Positions 9,091 to 17,889 of a stretch of 64,000 nt of DNA are shown here, in pieces. Source of the DNA: Novosphingobium sp. SG751A. Its GTDB lineage: Bacteria; Pseudomonadota; Alphaproteobacteria; Sphingomonadales; Sphingomonadaceae. The number at the start of each line of letters is the position of its first letter. The stretch's first letter is position 1. Made by a program: the position numbers and the translations under genes. Below the pieces are notes generated by a model that worked only from the letters and a program-made list of their open reading frames with translations, was not told the DNA's origin and ran no database searches. The stretch lies in contig NZ_JABGCB010000005.1 of NCBI RefSeq assembly GCF_013149295.1, forward strand, positions 1-64,000. The letters are read 5' to 3'.

Positions 9091-9495
9091 ATGGCGGGCA
9101 TCGCCTCCTATCTCGATTTCGACCGCCCTTGCCCCGCCTGTGAGGGCGTGCGCCGCCGCACCCGTGACCGATCCTGCTACACCTGCCACCTGCGTCGGGG
9201 GCAAGCCAATTTCGCCCGCATGAAAGCCGGGGTGGCCCCCATCGTCACCCGCAACCGGGCCAGCCACCTTGACCTGTTACGCCGCCAGAAGGCCGAACGA
9301 GAGGGCCAAGGCATCACCCGCACCTTCGGCACCATCACCGCGACGCGATGGCCCACAGGGCGGCTGGAGGTCCATTTCCCGAACGGCACCAGCACGCCCG
9401 ACCTCGCCAAGGCCATGCCCGCCAAAGCCATCTGGCAAGCCGCACAGCGTACACCGGACCTGTGGGAGGTGTTGGTCTGGGCGGGGTGGTATTGA
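9091..9495 (+). CDS. Zinc-ribbon-like hypothetical protein, 5' end uncertain
   Basis: From the ATG at 9091 the product has 134 residues. Two cysteine pairs, CPAC (residues 14-17) and CYTC (about 29-32), separated by a basic turn with VRRRTRDRS, look like a small treble-clef or zinc-ribbon, common in nucleic-acid-binding mobile-element proteins. The rest is basic and then ends WEVLVWAGWY. The coding pattern continues upstream of 9091, so the true protein may be about 40-100 residues longer. It lies in the island between the unknown 8005 gene and the secreted protein at 9541. Function is unknown. Confidence 0.55.
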   Translation: MAGIASYLDFDRPCPACEGVRRRTRDRSCYTCHLRRGQANFARMKAGVAPIVTRNRASHLDLLRRQKAEREGQGITRTFGTITATRWPTGRLEVHFPNGTSTPDLAKAMPAKAIWQAAQRTPDLWEVLVWAGWY

Positions 9496-9540
9496 GCCTT
9501 ACCCACTGGCATTCCTTGTTGCCTTCGGTAAGCTCTCGCC

Positions 9541-10008
9541 ATGACGGCTGCCCCTTTGCTCTTGAGCTTGCTGCTTGCGGCCTCCGTGGCCGGTGATACC
9601 TCTGAGGAGGCCACCCCGTCGCCATGCTATGACGTAGCGGTGAGGGCCAAGCTGATCGACCAGATACCCAGCATCATGCCCGAATGTGATGACTGCCTCA
9701 TCATGTCATGGCCTTGGTTCGTTGACCTCAAGGTTGCCAGGGTCTTGGAAGGCCATTTGGACGACAAGGTGGTTACGGCGCTAGTGGTCCAGCACACCTA
9801 TCATGTATCGCGTTATGGTGTCTGGAAACTGCGCCACAACGCGGTTGGCGGTTACAACGTCGTCCAAGGATTTGATAGCGACAAGCCCCCGGCACGATGC
9901 GCTGCGGGCACGCCACCGGCCAAGCCCTACATCCGCTCAAAGGACAAGTCCCTCGACGACCTCAGGAATGAGGGGATCAAGCAGTACGGCCACTATCCCA
10001 AGCAATGA
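9541..10008 (+). CDS. Hypothetical secreted protein
   Basis: The 155-residue product opens with a short hydrophobic signal peptide (TAAPLLLSLLLAASVAG), likely cleaved near residue 18. The mature part contains several cysteines (CYD, CDDC, RCAAG) that could form disulfides in the periplasm. I do not recognise a domain. Its stop overlaps the start of the next gene as ATGA, so the two are probably translationally coupled. Confidence 0.6.
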   Translation: MTAAPLLLSLLLAASVAGDTSEEATPSPCYDVAVRAKLIDQIPSIMPECDDCLIMSWPWFVDLKVARVLEGHLDDKVVTALVVQHTYHVSRYGVWKLRHNAVGGYNVVQGFDSDKPPARCAAGTPPAKPYIRSKDKSLDDLRNEGIKQYGHYPKQ

Positions 10009-10700
10009 CCATGGCCCCCACCCTGCCTGCCCCTGACACCATGACGCTTGCCGACCATGGCGCCCAACTGTTTCGGGGCGCTGCACTCCACGACCTGCCC
10101 GCGCTGTTGGACGTGTTGGCCCCGCTACCCGCCGAGCAAGCCGGTGTCCGCATCAGCGGCCTTCCCGGCCTGCGCCCCTATCTCGCCCCCACAGGTTCCA
10201 TTGGCATGATCGCCAGCCGTGCCTTGGGGGCCGAGGGCAAGGCGGTGCGTGCCATCCTGTTTGACAAGAGCGAGGGCACCAACTGGTCGCTGGCATGGCA
10301 TCAGGACCGCACAATCTGCGTGAAGGAGCGGGTGGAGGTGGACGGCTTCGGCCCTTGGTCGGTGAAGGCCGGGCTGCACCATGTCGCCCCGCCGTTCGAT
10401 GTGCTGGCCCGCATGGTCACGCTGCGGGTTCATCTGGACGATGTGCCCGCCACCAACGCGCCGCTGCTCATCGCGCCGGGGTCACATCGGCATGGCCGCG
10501 TGCCGGTGGATGCGGTGGAGGGCGTGGTGGCCCGCTGTGACACGATGGCCTGCCTTGCCTCGGCTGGCGACGTGTGGGCCTATGCCACGCCCATCCTGCA
10601 CGCATCTGAGGCTGCCAGCCGACCGGCCCGGCGACGGGTGCTACAGGTTGATTTCAGCGCCGATGCTCTGCCCGGTGGGCTGGAATGGTTGGGGGTGTAG
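10005..10700 (+). CDS. Phytanoyl-CoA dioxygenase (PhyH)-like Fe(II)/2-oxoglutarate oxygenase
   Basis: This 231-residue protein shows the facial triad of non-heme iron oxygenases: H99xD101 in LAWHQDRT and H199 in PILHASE, with R210/R211 placed to bind 2-oxoglutarate. VHLDDVPATNAPLLIAPGSHRHG is characteristic of PhyH-like proteins. The substrate is unknown; relatives act on small molecules, fatty acids, peptides or nucleobases. It overlaps the secreted-protein gene by 4 bases. No biosynthetic partner genes lie nearby, so it is an orphan oxygenase in a mobile island. Confidence 0.8.
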   Translation: MTMAPTLPAPDTMTLADHGAQLFRGAALHDLPALLDVLAPLPAEQAGVRISGLPGLRPYLAPTGSIGMIASRALGAEGKAVRAILFDKSEGTNWSLAWHQDRTICVKERVEVDGFGPWSVKAGLHHVAPPFDVLARMVTLRVHLDDVPATNAPLLIAPGSHRHGRVPVDAVEGVVARCDTMACLASAGDVWAYATPILHASEAASRPARRRVLQVDFSADALPGGLEWLGV

Positions 10701-10709
10701 TCTCGGCAC

Positions 10710-11264
10710 TCAAGCAGGCTGGAGGATGTCAGGCGCCTTGGGGCAGGCGTGCTGTTTGACCGCCAGCCTCAAGATGTCGTTGCGCCGATAATCATCGTCC
10801 CGCATGAAATCGACACTCACCCAACTGTCGGCATGGACAGCCCCGCCTTGAGGCTCCACTTGATGCCAAGCGAAGGTGACTTGCCCCATTCCATACTCGA
10901 AATGCTCACCGGCCACGCTCCACAGTTCATCGGCGTCAACGTTTTTGCTGGCATAGGGTTTGCCGGGGTGGAAACTTTCAAGGCAGCCTTGCACTGACTG
11001 ATACATGCCGGTTCGGACCTCGTCACGCGCTTGCCTAACGTGGCTGATCTCTATGCCTGCCCCGTAGGACATGCCTCCAATCCACACCACAGCTAAGACC
11101 GTCGTGCCAATGGGGCGGCCCCTAAGCCACGCCAGCCTCGTCAAGGCCGCAAGCAGCAGTCCGCCACCGCCAATGATAGCAAAGATGAAATAATCCGGCT
11201 GGATCGCCTCGGGATGGGCCACCAAGTCAAAAACGATTTGGGCGGGTGCGGCGGACGTTAGCAT
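10710..11264 (-). CDS. Hypothetical membrane protein
   Basis: This 184-residue protein has two hydrophobic segments near residues 26-46 (YFIFAIIGGGGLLLAAL) and 52-72 (GTTVLAVVWIGGMSYGAG), followed by a soluble domain of about 110 residues with three cysteines. The start at 11264 is chosen because the upstream extension of the frame reads as arginine/cysteine-rich noise overlapping the integrase gene. It lies convergent to the PhyH-like gene and downstream of the integrase. No domain is recognised. Confidence 0.55.
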   Translation of the reverse strand: MLTSAAPAQIVFDLVAHPEAIQPDYFIFAIIGGGGLLLAALTRLAWLRGRPIGTTVLAVVWIGGMSYGAGIEISHVRQARDEVRTGMYQSVQGCLESFHPGKPYASKNVDADELWSVAGEHFEYGMGQVTFAWHQVEPQGGAVHADSWVSVDFMRDDDYRRNDILRLAVKQHACPKAPDILQPA

Positions 11265-11319
11265 CACCGTGCTGTTAGCATGGGTAAGACGAGGCAGCCA
11301 AGATGATGCGCCGCAGCCA

Positions 11320-12849
11320 TTACCGCTTTGCCGTGAATGGCGGCAATCCATGGCCTTGGTAAGGCGGTATCTTCTCAATCTCCGCCAGCAACACAGCCAC
11401 CGGCAACGCGCCCTTGCCATACTTGCCGCCCTGATGCTTGGGCGCGTGGCCTTGAATGCGGTCGGCCAGTTCCTCGGTGATGCCCACGATCCGGGCCTGT
11501 GTCTTGAAACGATGCCGCCAGCCGTGGTTGGGTTGGACGTTCGGGTCGGTCACGCCCAGCGAACGCACCCAATCGCTCAGGTCGGTCGCCCGCATCTTGG
11601 GAGCGGGATTGACCTCGTTGCCCGCCCCTTCGCGGTAGAACAGCGGCGTGTTGTCCCCCTGCTTGGCCAGCTTGGTGATGCCCTGCTCGATAAGATGGGG
11701 ATGCAGGGGCACACGCCGGGCCTTGCCGTCTTTGGTCGATCCAGCCTCGGGCGTGACGTGAACCACCCAAACGCCTTGCTCCTGCCTTATGTCGCCAGCC
11801 CGTAGCTGGGTCATCTCTGCCACCCGCGCCCCAGTATAGGCGCAAAGCCACGGCACCCACCGCCGCGCCAAGGCGTGTTCGGGTGAGAGCCGGTCTGACT
11901 GGGGCTGTAGTGTGCCCCGCAAGATGGTGAGGGCTTCATCATCGGTCAGATCACGGTCACGCACCATCACCGCAGAGGGGCCGCGTACCTTCAACCCACT
12001 AGACGGGTTGGACGGTATAAGCTCATCATCATAGGCAAGGCCCAGGATCACCTTCACCGGAGGCAGGTAGCCATCTGCCACCGTCTTTTTGGCCAGCCCC
12101 TTGGCGATCAGCGTCTCGACCCACTTGTTGAGGTCGCCCCGCGATACTCGGGTCACGTCATCATGGCCGAGGTATTCCACAAAACTGGCCACGCGGGGGC
12201 GCCATCTGGCAATGGTCTTGGGGTTGGCCGATCCTGAGAGGGCGTAACGCTCGTACAGTCCGGTGATGGACGCGGCTGGGGGCATGGCTTCGGCCAGCCG
12301 GGCGACCAACTCTGCCCGCTGCTTAGCGGCAGCCTCGGCTTTCTTTTCCTGAAAGGCTGGGCCGTACTTGTCCTTTTCCATCAAAGCAATGGCGGCGCGA
12401 AGCTGCTCTAGCTCGGCGTCCTTTTCGCGGATCAGGTCGATGGCTGCGGCCTCTTCGGGGGTCAGCATGGCGGTGCTGGTGGCCCGCCGCTTGTGCCATA
12501 GCGTGCGAAGCTCTGAGCGGGCTTCTCGGCGCTCCTCGCTCTCTCTGGCAAGGGCTGCCATGGCGGCTGCCTCTTCGCGTTCACGTGCCTGTGCAGCCGG
12601 GCCTATGGTGGGCTGAGGTTGGTCCTGCGCGATCTTTGCGCGGGCTTCGTCAATCTGCCTGCCGGTATCGACGATGTGCGGCACGCGCAGCCGCTTGGCT
12701 GTCTCGTGGTCCTTGGTGTTGAGGCTGATGTTCCACTCGGTCCGGGGCTTGCCCGAGGCGGTCAGGATGAGGCCCTGCGCGATAATGTCCTTGGGGACGG
12801 GGCGGCGGAAACGATAGGTCGAACCAACTTTTATGAGGTAGCTGCACAT
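11320..12849 (-). CDS. Tyrosine recombinase / island integrase
   Basis: This 509-residue integrase has an N-terminal YRFRRPVPKDI motif typical of integrases that enter tRNA genes in alphaproteobacteria, a long charged helical stretch (about 85-190), a core-binding SAM-like domain (about 190-285) and a C-terminal catalytic domain. Catalytic residues are R342 (TGARVAEM), K373 or K376 (TKDGK), H442xxR445 (HGWRHRF), H468 and nucleophile Y477 (GGKYG). The set is complete, so the enzyme may be active. It starts about 80 bases from the tRNA-Thr attachment core and reads away from it. No excisionase is recognised. Confidence 0.94.
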   Translation of the reverse strand: MCSYLIKVGSTYRFRRPVPKDIIAQGLILTASGKPRTEWNISLNTKDHETAKRLRVPHIVDTGRQIDEARAKIAQDQPQPTIGPAAQAREREEAAAMAALARESEERREARSELRTLWHKRRATSTAMLTPEEAAAIDLIREKDAELEQLRAAIALMEKDKYGPAFQEKKAEAAAKQRAELVARLAEAMPPAASITGLYERYALSGSANPKTIARWRPRVASFVEYLGHDDVTRVSRGDLNKWVETLIAKGLAKKTVADGYLPPVKVILGLAYDDELIPSNPSSGLKVRGPSAVMVRDRDLTDDEALTILRGTLQPQSDRLSPEHALARRWVPWLCAYTGARVAEMTQLRAGDIRQEQGVWVVHVTPEAGSTKDGKARRVPLHPHLIEQGITKLAKQGDNTPLFYREGAGNEVNPAPKMRATDLSDWVRSLGVTDPNVQPNHGWRHRFKTQARIVGITEELADRIQGHAPKHQGGKYGKGALPVAVLLAEIEKIPPYQGHGLPPFTAKR

Positions 12850-12930
12850 GTGCGCCTCCGTTACGATTGTAACAGGCGACTGTCAAAAGCCCTTGTTTTC
12901 GTTGGTTTCCCCGTGTTTCCGGGGGAACTG

Positions 12931-13005
<75 letters not shown>

Positions 13006-13166
13006 ACACCACAGTCATCGCCGGTGCGACCAGTGCCGCAGCGGAGGCGCGCTAATGGCCGGGGGTCGAAGGAATGTCAAGCGCCCTTCCTGCATTTTTG
13101 CAAAAGGGTTGCTTGAAGTCTGCCTCGACCTTCGCCAAACAGGGCGCACAAGATGAGAAAAATCCG

Positions 13167-13313
13167 ATGAGCAGCACCGAAAAACCCGACAATTCCAAGC
13201 CTTCGCGTGAAGAACGGCTCGCGGCCAAGCTGCGCGAAAATCTTCGCCGCCGCAAAGCGCAGAGCCGCGCGATGGAGGACGCCCATGCCCCGACGGGTGA
13301 TTCGCAAGCATGA
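13167..13313 (+). CDS. Small conserved basic protein (48 aa)
   Basis: The product is short, hydrophilic and helical, with a central SREERLAAKLRENLRRRKAQSR stretch. Similar small proteins with this lysine/arginine-rich block are, as far as I recall, common in sphingomonads, but I know no function. The ATG at 13167 is preferred over the longer frame from 13074 because the upstream residues are not of the same character. It lies between tRNA-Thr and gpmA. Confidence 0.6.
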   Translation: MSSTEKPDNSKPSREERLAAKLRENLRRRKAQSRAMEDAHAPTGDSQA

Positions 13314-13385
13314 TGCCCCCGCTTTTTCTCATGCGTACACGCACACCCACGCACGCGCGAAATTCGGGCAAATCCTTGCTTCCCA

Positions 13386-13416
13386 TTATCGCGGCAAAGG
13401 GCTAGGGCCGCGATAA
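13386..13416. terminator. Hairpin upstream of gpmA (possible terminator of the 48-aa gene)
   Basis: TTATCGCGGC (13386-13395) pairs with GCCGCGATAA (13407-13416) around an 11-base loop. There is no T-run on the plus strand, so a terminator role is only suggested by position. Confidence 0.4.
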
Positions 13417-13455
13417 AGGTGTATTCACGCTGCATTTGAGGGAGTGCCAGAACCC

Positions 13456-14142
13456 GTGCCTCGTCTGATTCTCGTCCGTCATGGTCAAAGCCAATGGAAC
13501 CTTGAAAACCGCTTCACCGGCTGGTGGGACGTGGATCTTACCGAAAAGGGCGAGGGCGAAGCTCGCGCGGCCGGCGCTCTGCTGAAAGAAAAGGGCATCC
13601 TGCCGACGGTAGCTTTCACCTCGGTTCAGACCCGCGCGATCCGCACGCTGCATCTGGCGCTGGAAACGGCGGGCCGGGTGTGGATCCCCGAATATAAGGA
13701 CTGGCACCTCAATGAACGCCACTATGGCGGGCTGACCGGTCTGGACAAGGCCGAGACGGCCGCCAAGCATGGCGACGAGCAGGTCAAGATCTGGCGCCGT
13801 TCGTTCGACGTGCCGCCCCCGGTGCTGGAAGACGGCAGCGAGTTCGATCTCAAGCAGGACGCGCGCTATGCCGGGATCGACATTCCCAGCACCGAATCGC
13901 TGAAACTGACCATCGAGCGCGTGCTGCCTTATTATGAAAGCACGATCGCACCGGAACTGGCCAAGGGCGAAACGGTGATCGTGGCCGCCCATGGCAATTC
14001 GCTGCGCGCGCTGGTCAAGCATCTGTCGAATATTTCGGATGCGGATATCCTCAATCTGGAGATCCCCACCGGCCAGCCCATCGTCTATGAGTTGGACGAT
14101 AATCTGAATGCGCTCGAACGCTACTACCTGTCGGAGAGGTAA
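13456..14142 (+). CDS. gpmA: 2,3-bisphosphoglycerate-dependent phosphoglycerate mutase
   Basis: This glycolytic enzyme interconverts 3- and 2-phosphoglycerate. The product shows the phosphohistidine motif VRHGQSQWN (His9), [12 protein letters not shown] and [13 protein letters not shown] near the C-terminus. From the GTG at 13456 it has 228 residues and starts directly with PRLILVRHG, as the family normally does. An in-frame GTG at 13444 would add four residues, but the GAGGGAG ribosome site overlaps it and fits 13456 better. The gene precedes purE by 5 bases. Confidence 0.95.
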   Translation: MPRLILVRHGQSQWNLENRFTGWWDVDLTEKGEGEARAAGALLKEKGILPTVAFTSVQTRAIRTLHLALETAGRVWIPEYKDWHLNERHYGGLTGLDKAETAAKHGDEQVKIWRRSFDVPPPVLEDGSEFDLKQDARYAGIDIPSTESLKLTIERVLPYYESTIAPELAKGETVIVAAHGNSLRALVKHLSNISDADILNLEIPTGQPIVYELDDNLNALERYYLSER

Positions 14143-14147
14143 GAACA

Positions 14148-14636
14148 ATGACCCGTCCCGGAGCCGTCGTTTCCATCGTCATGGGCAGCCAGTCGGACTG
14201 GCATACGATGAAGAAAGCCGCTGACATTCTGACGCAACTGGGCGTGGCCCATGATGTGCGGATCGTGTCGGCCCATCGCACGCCCGACCGTCTGGTCGAA
14301 TTTGCCAAGAATGCCGCCGATGAAGGCTTCAAGGTCATCATCGCGGGCGCGGGCGGCGCGGCGCATCTGCCGGGCATGGTCGCCTCGATGACGCATCTGC
14401 CGGTGCTGGGCGTTCCGGTTCAGTCCAAGGCGCTTTCGGGTCAGGATTCGCTGCTCTCCATCGTCCAGATGCCTGCCGGTGTTCCTGTCGGCTGTCTGGC
14501 CATTGGTGAGCCGGGCGCGACCAATGCGGGCCTGCTGGCCGCCAAGATCCTTGCCACCAGCGACGAAGCGCTGGCCGCGCGCGTGAAGGAATTCCGCGTG
14601 GCGCAGACCGAAAGCGTGGCGGAGCGCCCGGAATAA
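14148..14636 (+). CDS. purE: 5-(carboxyamino)imidazole ribonucleotide mutase
   Basis: PurE rearranges N5-CAIR to CAIR in purine synthesis. The 162-residue product has the signature [10 protein letters not shown], the SAHRTPDR block and [12 protein letters not shown]. Length is normal for the bacterial class I enzyme. It lies 3 bases before purK, its partner in the pathway, and follows gpmA closely. Confidence 0.97.
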   Translation: MTRPGAVVSIVMGSQSDWHTMKKAADILTQLGVAHDVRIVSAHRTPDRLVEFAKNAADEGFKVIIAGAGGAAHLPGMVASMTHLPVLGVPVQSKALSGQDSLLSIVQMPAGVPVGCLAIGEPGATNAGLLAAKILATSDEALAARVKEFRVAQTESVAERPE

Positions 14637-14639
14637 GGC

Positions 14640-15716
14640 ATGATTGCTCCGGGTGAAACGATCGGCATTCTGGGTGGCGGCCAACTGGGCCGAATGATGG
14701 CCTTTGCCGCCGCCCGTCTTGGTTATCGCGTGCATATCTTTGCGCCTGAGGCCGACAGTATCGCGGCTGAGGTCTGCAGCCGCTTTACCTGTGCGGACTA
14801 TACCGACGAGGCGGCCTTGGCGCGCTTTGCGGCGGATTGCGCGGTCATCACCTATGAGTTTGAAAATGTGCCGGTCGCGCCGCTGGCCGCGGTCGGCGCA
14901 ACGCCCCTGCTGCCCCATCCGCGCGCGCTGGAAACGGCGCAGGATCGCTTGAACGAAAAGCGGTTTGTGAGCGAACTGGGCGGGCGTCCGGCGCCTTTCA
15001 TGGCGGTGGATGGGGGGGCCGCAAACCCAATGGGGGATCTGGCCCGCGCGGTCGCTGAAATCGGCACGCCGGGCATTTTGAAGACCCGCCGCGACGGCTA
15101 TGACGGCAAGGGTCAGTGGCGGATAAAAAGCGAGGCTGATCTGGCCGGGCTGGATCTGCCGCCTCAGGCGCTGATCTACGAAGGCTTCGTCACCTTTTTT
15201 GCCGAATTTTCCGTGATTCTGGCCCGCGCCGCCGATGGCAGCGTGCAGTTCTGGGATAGCGCGGAAAATGTCCATGTGAACGGCATTCTCGACACATCGA
15301 CCGTGCCCGCCAGCGCAGGCATCGCCGCACAGGTGCCGCAGGCGCGCGCCTTGGCGCAGAAGGTGGCCGAGGCGCTCGATTATGTCGGCGTGCTGACGCT
15401 GGAATTTTTCGCGACCGAAGACGGGCCGGTGTTCAACGAAATGGCGCCCCGCGTCCATAATTCGGGCCACTGGACCATCGAGGGCGCGATCACCAGCCAG
15501 TTCGAGAACCATATTCGCGCCGTTTGCGGCCTGCCGCTGGGGCTGACCACGCTGGCGGTTCCCGGCGCGCGGATGCTGAACCTGATCGGCGATGATGCCC
15601 ATGATTGGCCCAAGATCCTGTCCGATCCGGCCAACCACCTGCATCTCTATGGCAAGGCAGCGGCGCGGCCCGGACGCAAGATGGGCCATGTCACCCGCCT
15701 GAAGCTTGAGGCGTGA
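14640..15716 (+). CDS. purK: 5-(carboxyamino)imidazole ribonucleotide synthase
   Basis: PurK uses ATP and bicarbonate to carboxylate AIR to N5-CAIR, the substrate of PurE. The 358-residue ATP-grasp protein starts with ETIGILGGGQLGRMMAFAA, carries KTRRDGYDGKGQW (about 142-154) and ends its catalytic core with FNEMAPRVHNSGHWT. Length fits. It is coupled to purE and followed closely by folA. Confidence 0.96.
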   Translation: MIAPGETIGILGGGQLGRMMAFAAARLGYRVHIFAPEADSIAAEVCSRFTCADYTDEAALARFAADCAVITYEFENVPVAPLAAVGATPLLPHPRALETAQDRLNEKRFVSELGGRPAPFMAVDGGAANPMGDLARAVAEIGTPGILKTRRDGYDGKGQWRIKSEADLAGLDLPPQALIYEGFVTFFAEFSVILARAADGSVQFWDSAENVHVNGILDTSTVPASAGIAAQVPQARALAQKVAEALDYVGVLTLEFFATEDGPVFNEMAPRVHNSGHWTIEGAITSQFENHIRAVCGLPLGLTTLAVPGARMLNLIGDDAHDWPKILSDPANHLHLYGKAAARPGRKMGHVTRLKLEA

Positions 15717-15726
15717 GCAGAGGATA

Positions 15727-16215
15727 ATGGCGCGGATCACCTTTGTTGTGGCCCGCGCGGCCAATGGTGTGATCGGCGCCGATGGCACGATGCCATGGCA
15801 TTTGCCCGCTGACCTGCGCCACTTCAAGGCCAAGACCATAGGCAAGCCGATGATCATGGGGCGCAAAACGTTTGAATCCCTGCCCGGATTGCTGCCCGGC
15901 CGCCGCCATATCGTGATGACCCGCGATGCGGCGTGGGATGCGCCCGGCGCAGAGGTTGCGCCCGACCTGAATGGCGCGCTGGCGCTGGCGGGCGATGTGG
16001 ATGAGGTTTGCGTGGTGGGCGGCGGGCAGGTCTATGCCCAGTTCATGCCCATCGCCCACCGCATCGAATTGACCGAAATCGACGCAAACCCCGAGGGCGA
16101 CACGCATTTCCCCCTGATGATCGGCCCTGAATGGGTCGAAACCGCCCGCGAAGAGCATCCTGCCCAAGAGGGCAGACCGGCTTTTGCCTTTGTCACGCTG
16201 GAAAGGGCGGGATAG
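15727..16215 (+). CDS. folA: Dihydrofolate reductase
   Basis: The enzyme reduces dihydrofolate to tetrahydrofolate with NADPH. The 162-residue product (from the ATG at 15727, whose MARITFVVARAANGVIG is the usual N-terminus) has PWHLPADLRHFK, MIMGRKTFESL and VVGGGQVYAQF. An in-frame GTG at 15706 would add seven residues but overlaps purK. It sits between purK and ribF in one direction, so it may share their transcript. Confidence 0.95.
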   Translation: MARITFVVARAANGVIGADGTMPWHLPADLRHFKAKTIGKPMIMGRKTFESLPGLLPGRRHIVMTRDAAWDAPGAEVAPDLNGALALAGDVDEVCVVGGGQVYAQFMPIAHRIELTEIDANPEGDTHFPLMIGPEWVETAREEHPAQEGRPAFAFVTLERAG

Positions 16216-16227
16216 GCGCTTTTTTCC

Positions 16228-17157
16228 ATGATCCGTCTCGATTCCCGCCAGCCCATTCCCGAAGCCTTACGCGGCGCGATCATCGCGCTGGGCAATTTCG
16301 ACGGCTTTCATCTGGGCCATCAGGCCGTGGTGGGCGAGGCCCTGCGCTGGGCCCGCGCCGAGGGGCGGCCCGCGATTGTCGCCACCTTTTCGCCCCATCC
16401 GGTCGAGTTTTTCGCCCCCGGTTCGCCTCCGTTCCGCCTCTCGACGCTGGAGCAGCGCGAGGAATGGTTTGCGCAGGCCGGGGCCGACGCCATGCTGGTT
16501 TTTGCGTTTGACGCGGCCATGGCGGCCAGCAGCGCGCATGACTGGGTCTATGACGTGCTGGGCCGCCAATTGGGCGCGGCGGGCGTGGTGACGGGCGAGG
16601 ATTTCACCTTTGGCAAGGGCCGATCCGGCTCGGTCGATACATTGCGCGCGATGGGGGCCGAGATCGGCCTTGGCGCAAAGGCGGTGGGCGCGGTGATGGA
16701 GGGGGGCGAGATCGTCTCCTCCAGCCGCATTCGCCGTGCGCTGACCTCTGGCGATATTGCGACTGCCACGCGCCTTTTGACGCGGCCCTTTGCCATGCGC
16801 GCCGCCGTCCAGCATGGCGACAAGCTGGGCCGCGAAATCGGCTTTCCTACGGCCAATATGGCGCTGGGTGACTATCTTCGGCCCGCTTATGGGATTTACG
16901 CGGTGACGGGACGCCTGCCCGATGGGCGCGTTTTGAAGGGCGCGGCCAATATCGGCATCCGCCCCCATTTCGATCCGCCCAAGGAACTGCTCGAACCGCA
17001 TTTCTTCGACTTCTCCGGCGACCTCTATGGGCAGGAGATCGAGATCGGGTTTCATGCGTTTTTGCGGGCAGAGGCGAAGTTCGATTCGCTCGATGCCTTG
17101 ATCGCGCAGATCGGGCGGGATTGTGATGAGGCGCGGAAGGTTTTGGAGGGGGTTTAA
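16228..17157 (+). CDS. ribF: Bifunctional riboflavin kinase / FAD synthetase
   Basis: RibF phosphorylates riboflavin to FMN and adenylylates FMN to FAD. The 309-residue protein has the nucleotidyltransferase motif GNFDGFHLGHQ (about 24-34), a second block SSSRIRRAL, and a C-terminal riboflavin kinase domain with GFPTANM and AYGIYAV. It follows folA by 12 bases. Its stop codon is immediately followed by dispersed repeat copy A. Confidence 0.96.
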   Translation: MIRLDSRQPIPEALRGAIIALGNFDGFHLGHQAVVGEALRWARAEGRPAIVATFSPHPVEFFAPGSPPFRLSTLEQREEWFAQAGADAMLVFAFDAAMAASSAHDWVYDVLGRQLGAAGVVTGEDFTFGKGRSGSVDTLRAMGAEIGLGAKAVGAVMEGGEIVSSSRIRRALTSGDIATATRLLTRPFAMRAAVQHGDKLGREIGFPTANMALGDYLRPAYGIYAVTGRLPDGRVLKGAANIGIRPHFDPPKELLEPHFFDFSGDLYGQEIEIGFHAFLRAEAKFDSLDALIAQIGRDCDEARKVLEGV

Positions 17158-17390
17158 GATGCGAGGGTCTCGACCCTCGCGCTCCCTTTACTGTCTTTGT
17201 CGCGCTATGGGTTCAGCGTCAGGTGTCGGACGCGGCGTTGAGTTTTCAAAGCCTGCGGCGCCAACCAGCGCTACTTCCCCGCGCCGCAGGCTTTCACACA
17301 TCCCTCAAAACGCCCCGCTGCCGAATCTGGCAGACCCCCATTTAATGGGATTGCAAAGGGACCAAGTCCCTTTGCCCGCCGGAGGCAAAA
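17158..17390 (-). repeat. Three-hairpin dispersed repeat, copy A
   Basis: This copy is in minus orientation and fills nearly all of the 309-base gap between the convergent ribF and lipoprotein genes. HP3 is 17161-17180 (GCGAGGGTC-TC-GACCCTCGC), HP2 is 17248-17294 (stem AAAGCCTGCGGCGC/GCGCCGCAGGCTTT) and HP1 is 17353-17375 (GCAAAGGGAC-CAA-GTCCCTTTGC). It begins right after the ribF stop. Confidence 0.9.
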
Positions 17391-17409
17391 ACCCTCATAG
17401 TCTGCACAC

Positions 17410-17444
17410 AAAAAACCCCCACCCAACCGGGCAGGGGCCTTTTG
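17410..17444 (-). terminator. Intrinsic terminator of the DUF3035-like lipoprotein gene
   Basis: On the minus strand a GC-rich imperfect hairpin (CCCCTGCCC, loop GGTT, GGGTGGGG) is followed by TTTTTT. It starts about 20 bases past the stop at 17467, as expected of an intrinsic terminator. Confidence 0.65.
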
Positions 17445-17466
17445 AAACCAATGGCAACCCGCGCGA

Positions 17467-17883
17467 TTACTGGCGCGGCGGGGTCTTGGCCTGCGCCTCG
17501 CGGCCATCGCCTTCGGGGGCGGCCACGATGGTGCGGGTGACATCGCCCTTGTTGGCGGTGGCGGTTTTGGGGTCGGCGACGGTCGAGCGGATCGAGGCGT
17601 CGCCGGTGCCCATCTTGGCCACGGCGGCATTTTCCACGCCGCTGCGCTGGGGCGCGGGGCCGAACATCGCCTCGGTGGTTTCAACCTGGCCGGGACGGGT
17701 GTTGGGGCGCGGGGCGCCCGGCTGCGGCGGGGTCAGCGCGAAATCGGGCGGGGCGAACAGCGGCGTCTGGCGCTGAACGGCGAATTCATCGGGGCGCACG
17801 CGGTTGAACAGCCCGCCCGCGCCACAGCCGGAGAGCATCAGGCAGGTGGTGCCGGCCAGCAGGATGGCGGAAATCTTGCGCAT
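17467..17883 (-). CDS. DUF3035-type small outer-membrane lipoprotein (BamF-like?)
   Basis: The 138-residue product has a lipoprotein signal peptide with lipobox LSGC (cysteine near residue 20). The mature part starts with RVRPDEFAVQRQTPLFAPPDFALTPP, the motif I associate with DUF3035 and with the alphaproteobacterial BAM-complex accessory lipoprotein BamF. The rest is low-complexity and proline/alanine-rich. It follows lspA, the signal peptidase that would process it, by 6 bases. The family assignment is from memory. Confidence 0.72.
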   Translation of the reverse strand: MRKISAILLAGTTCLMLSGCGAGGLFNRVRPDEFAVQRQTPLFAPPDFALTPPQPGAPRPNTRPGQVETTEAMFGPAPQRSGVENAAVAKMGTGDASIRSTVADPKTATANKGDVTRTIVAAPEGDGREAQAKTPPRQ

Positions 17884-17889
17884 TGTGGT

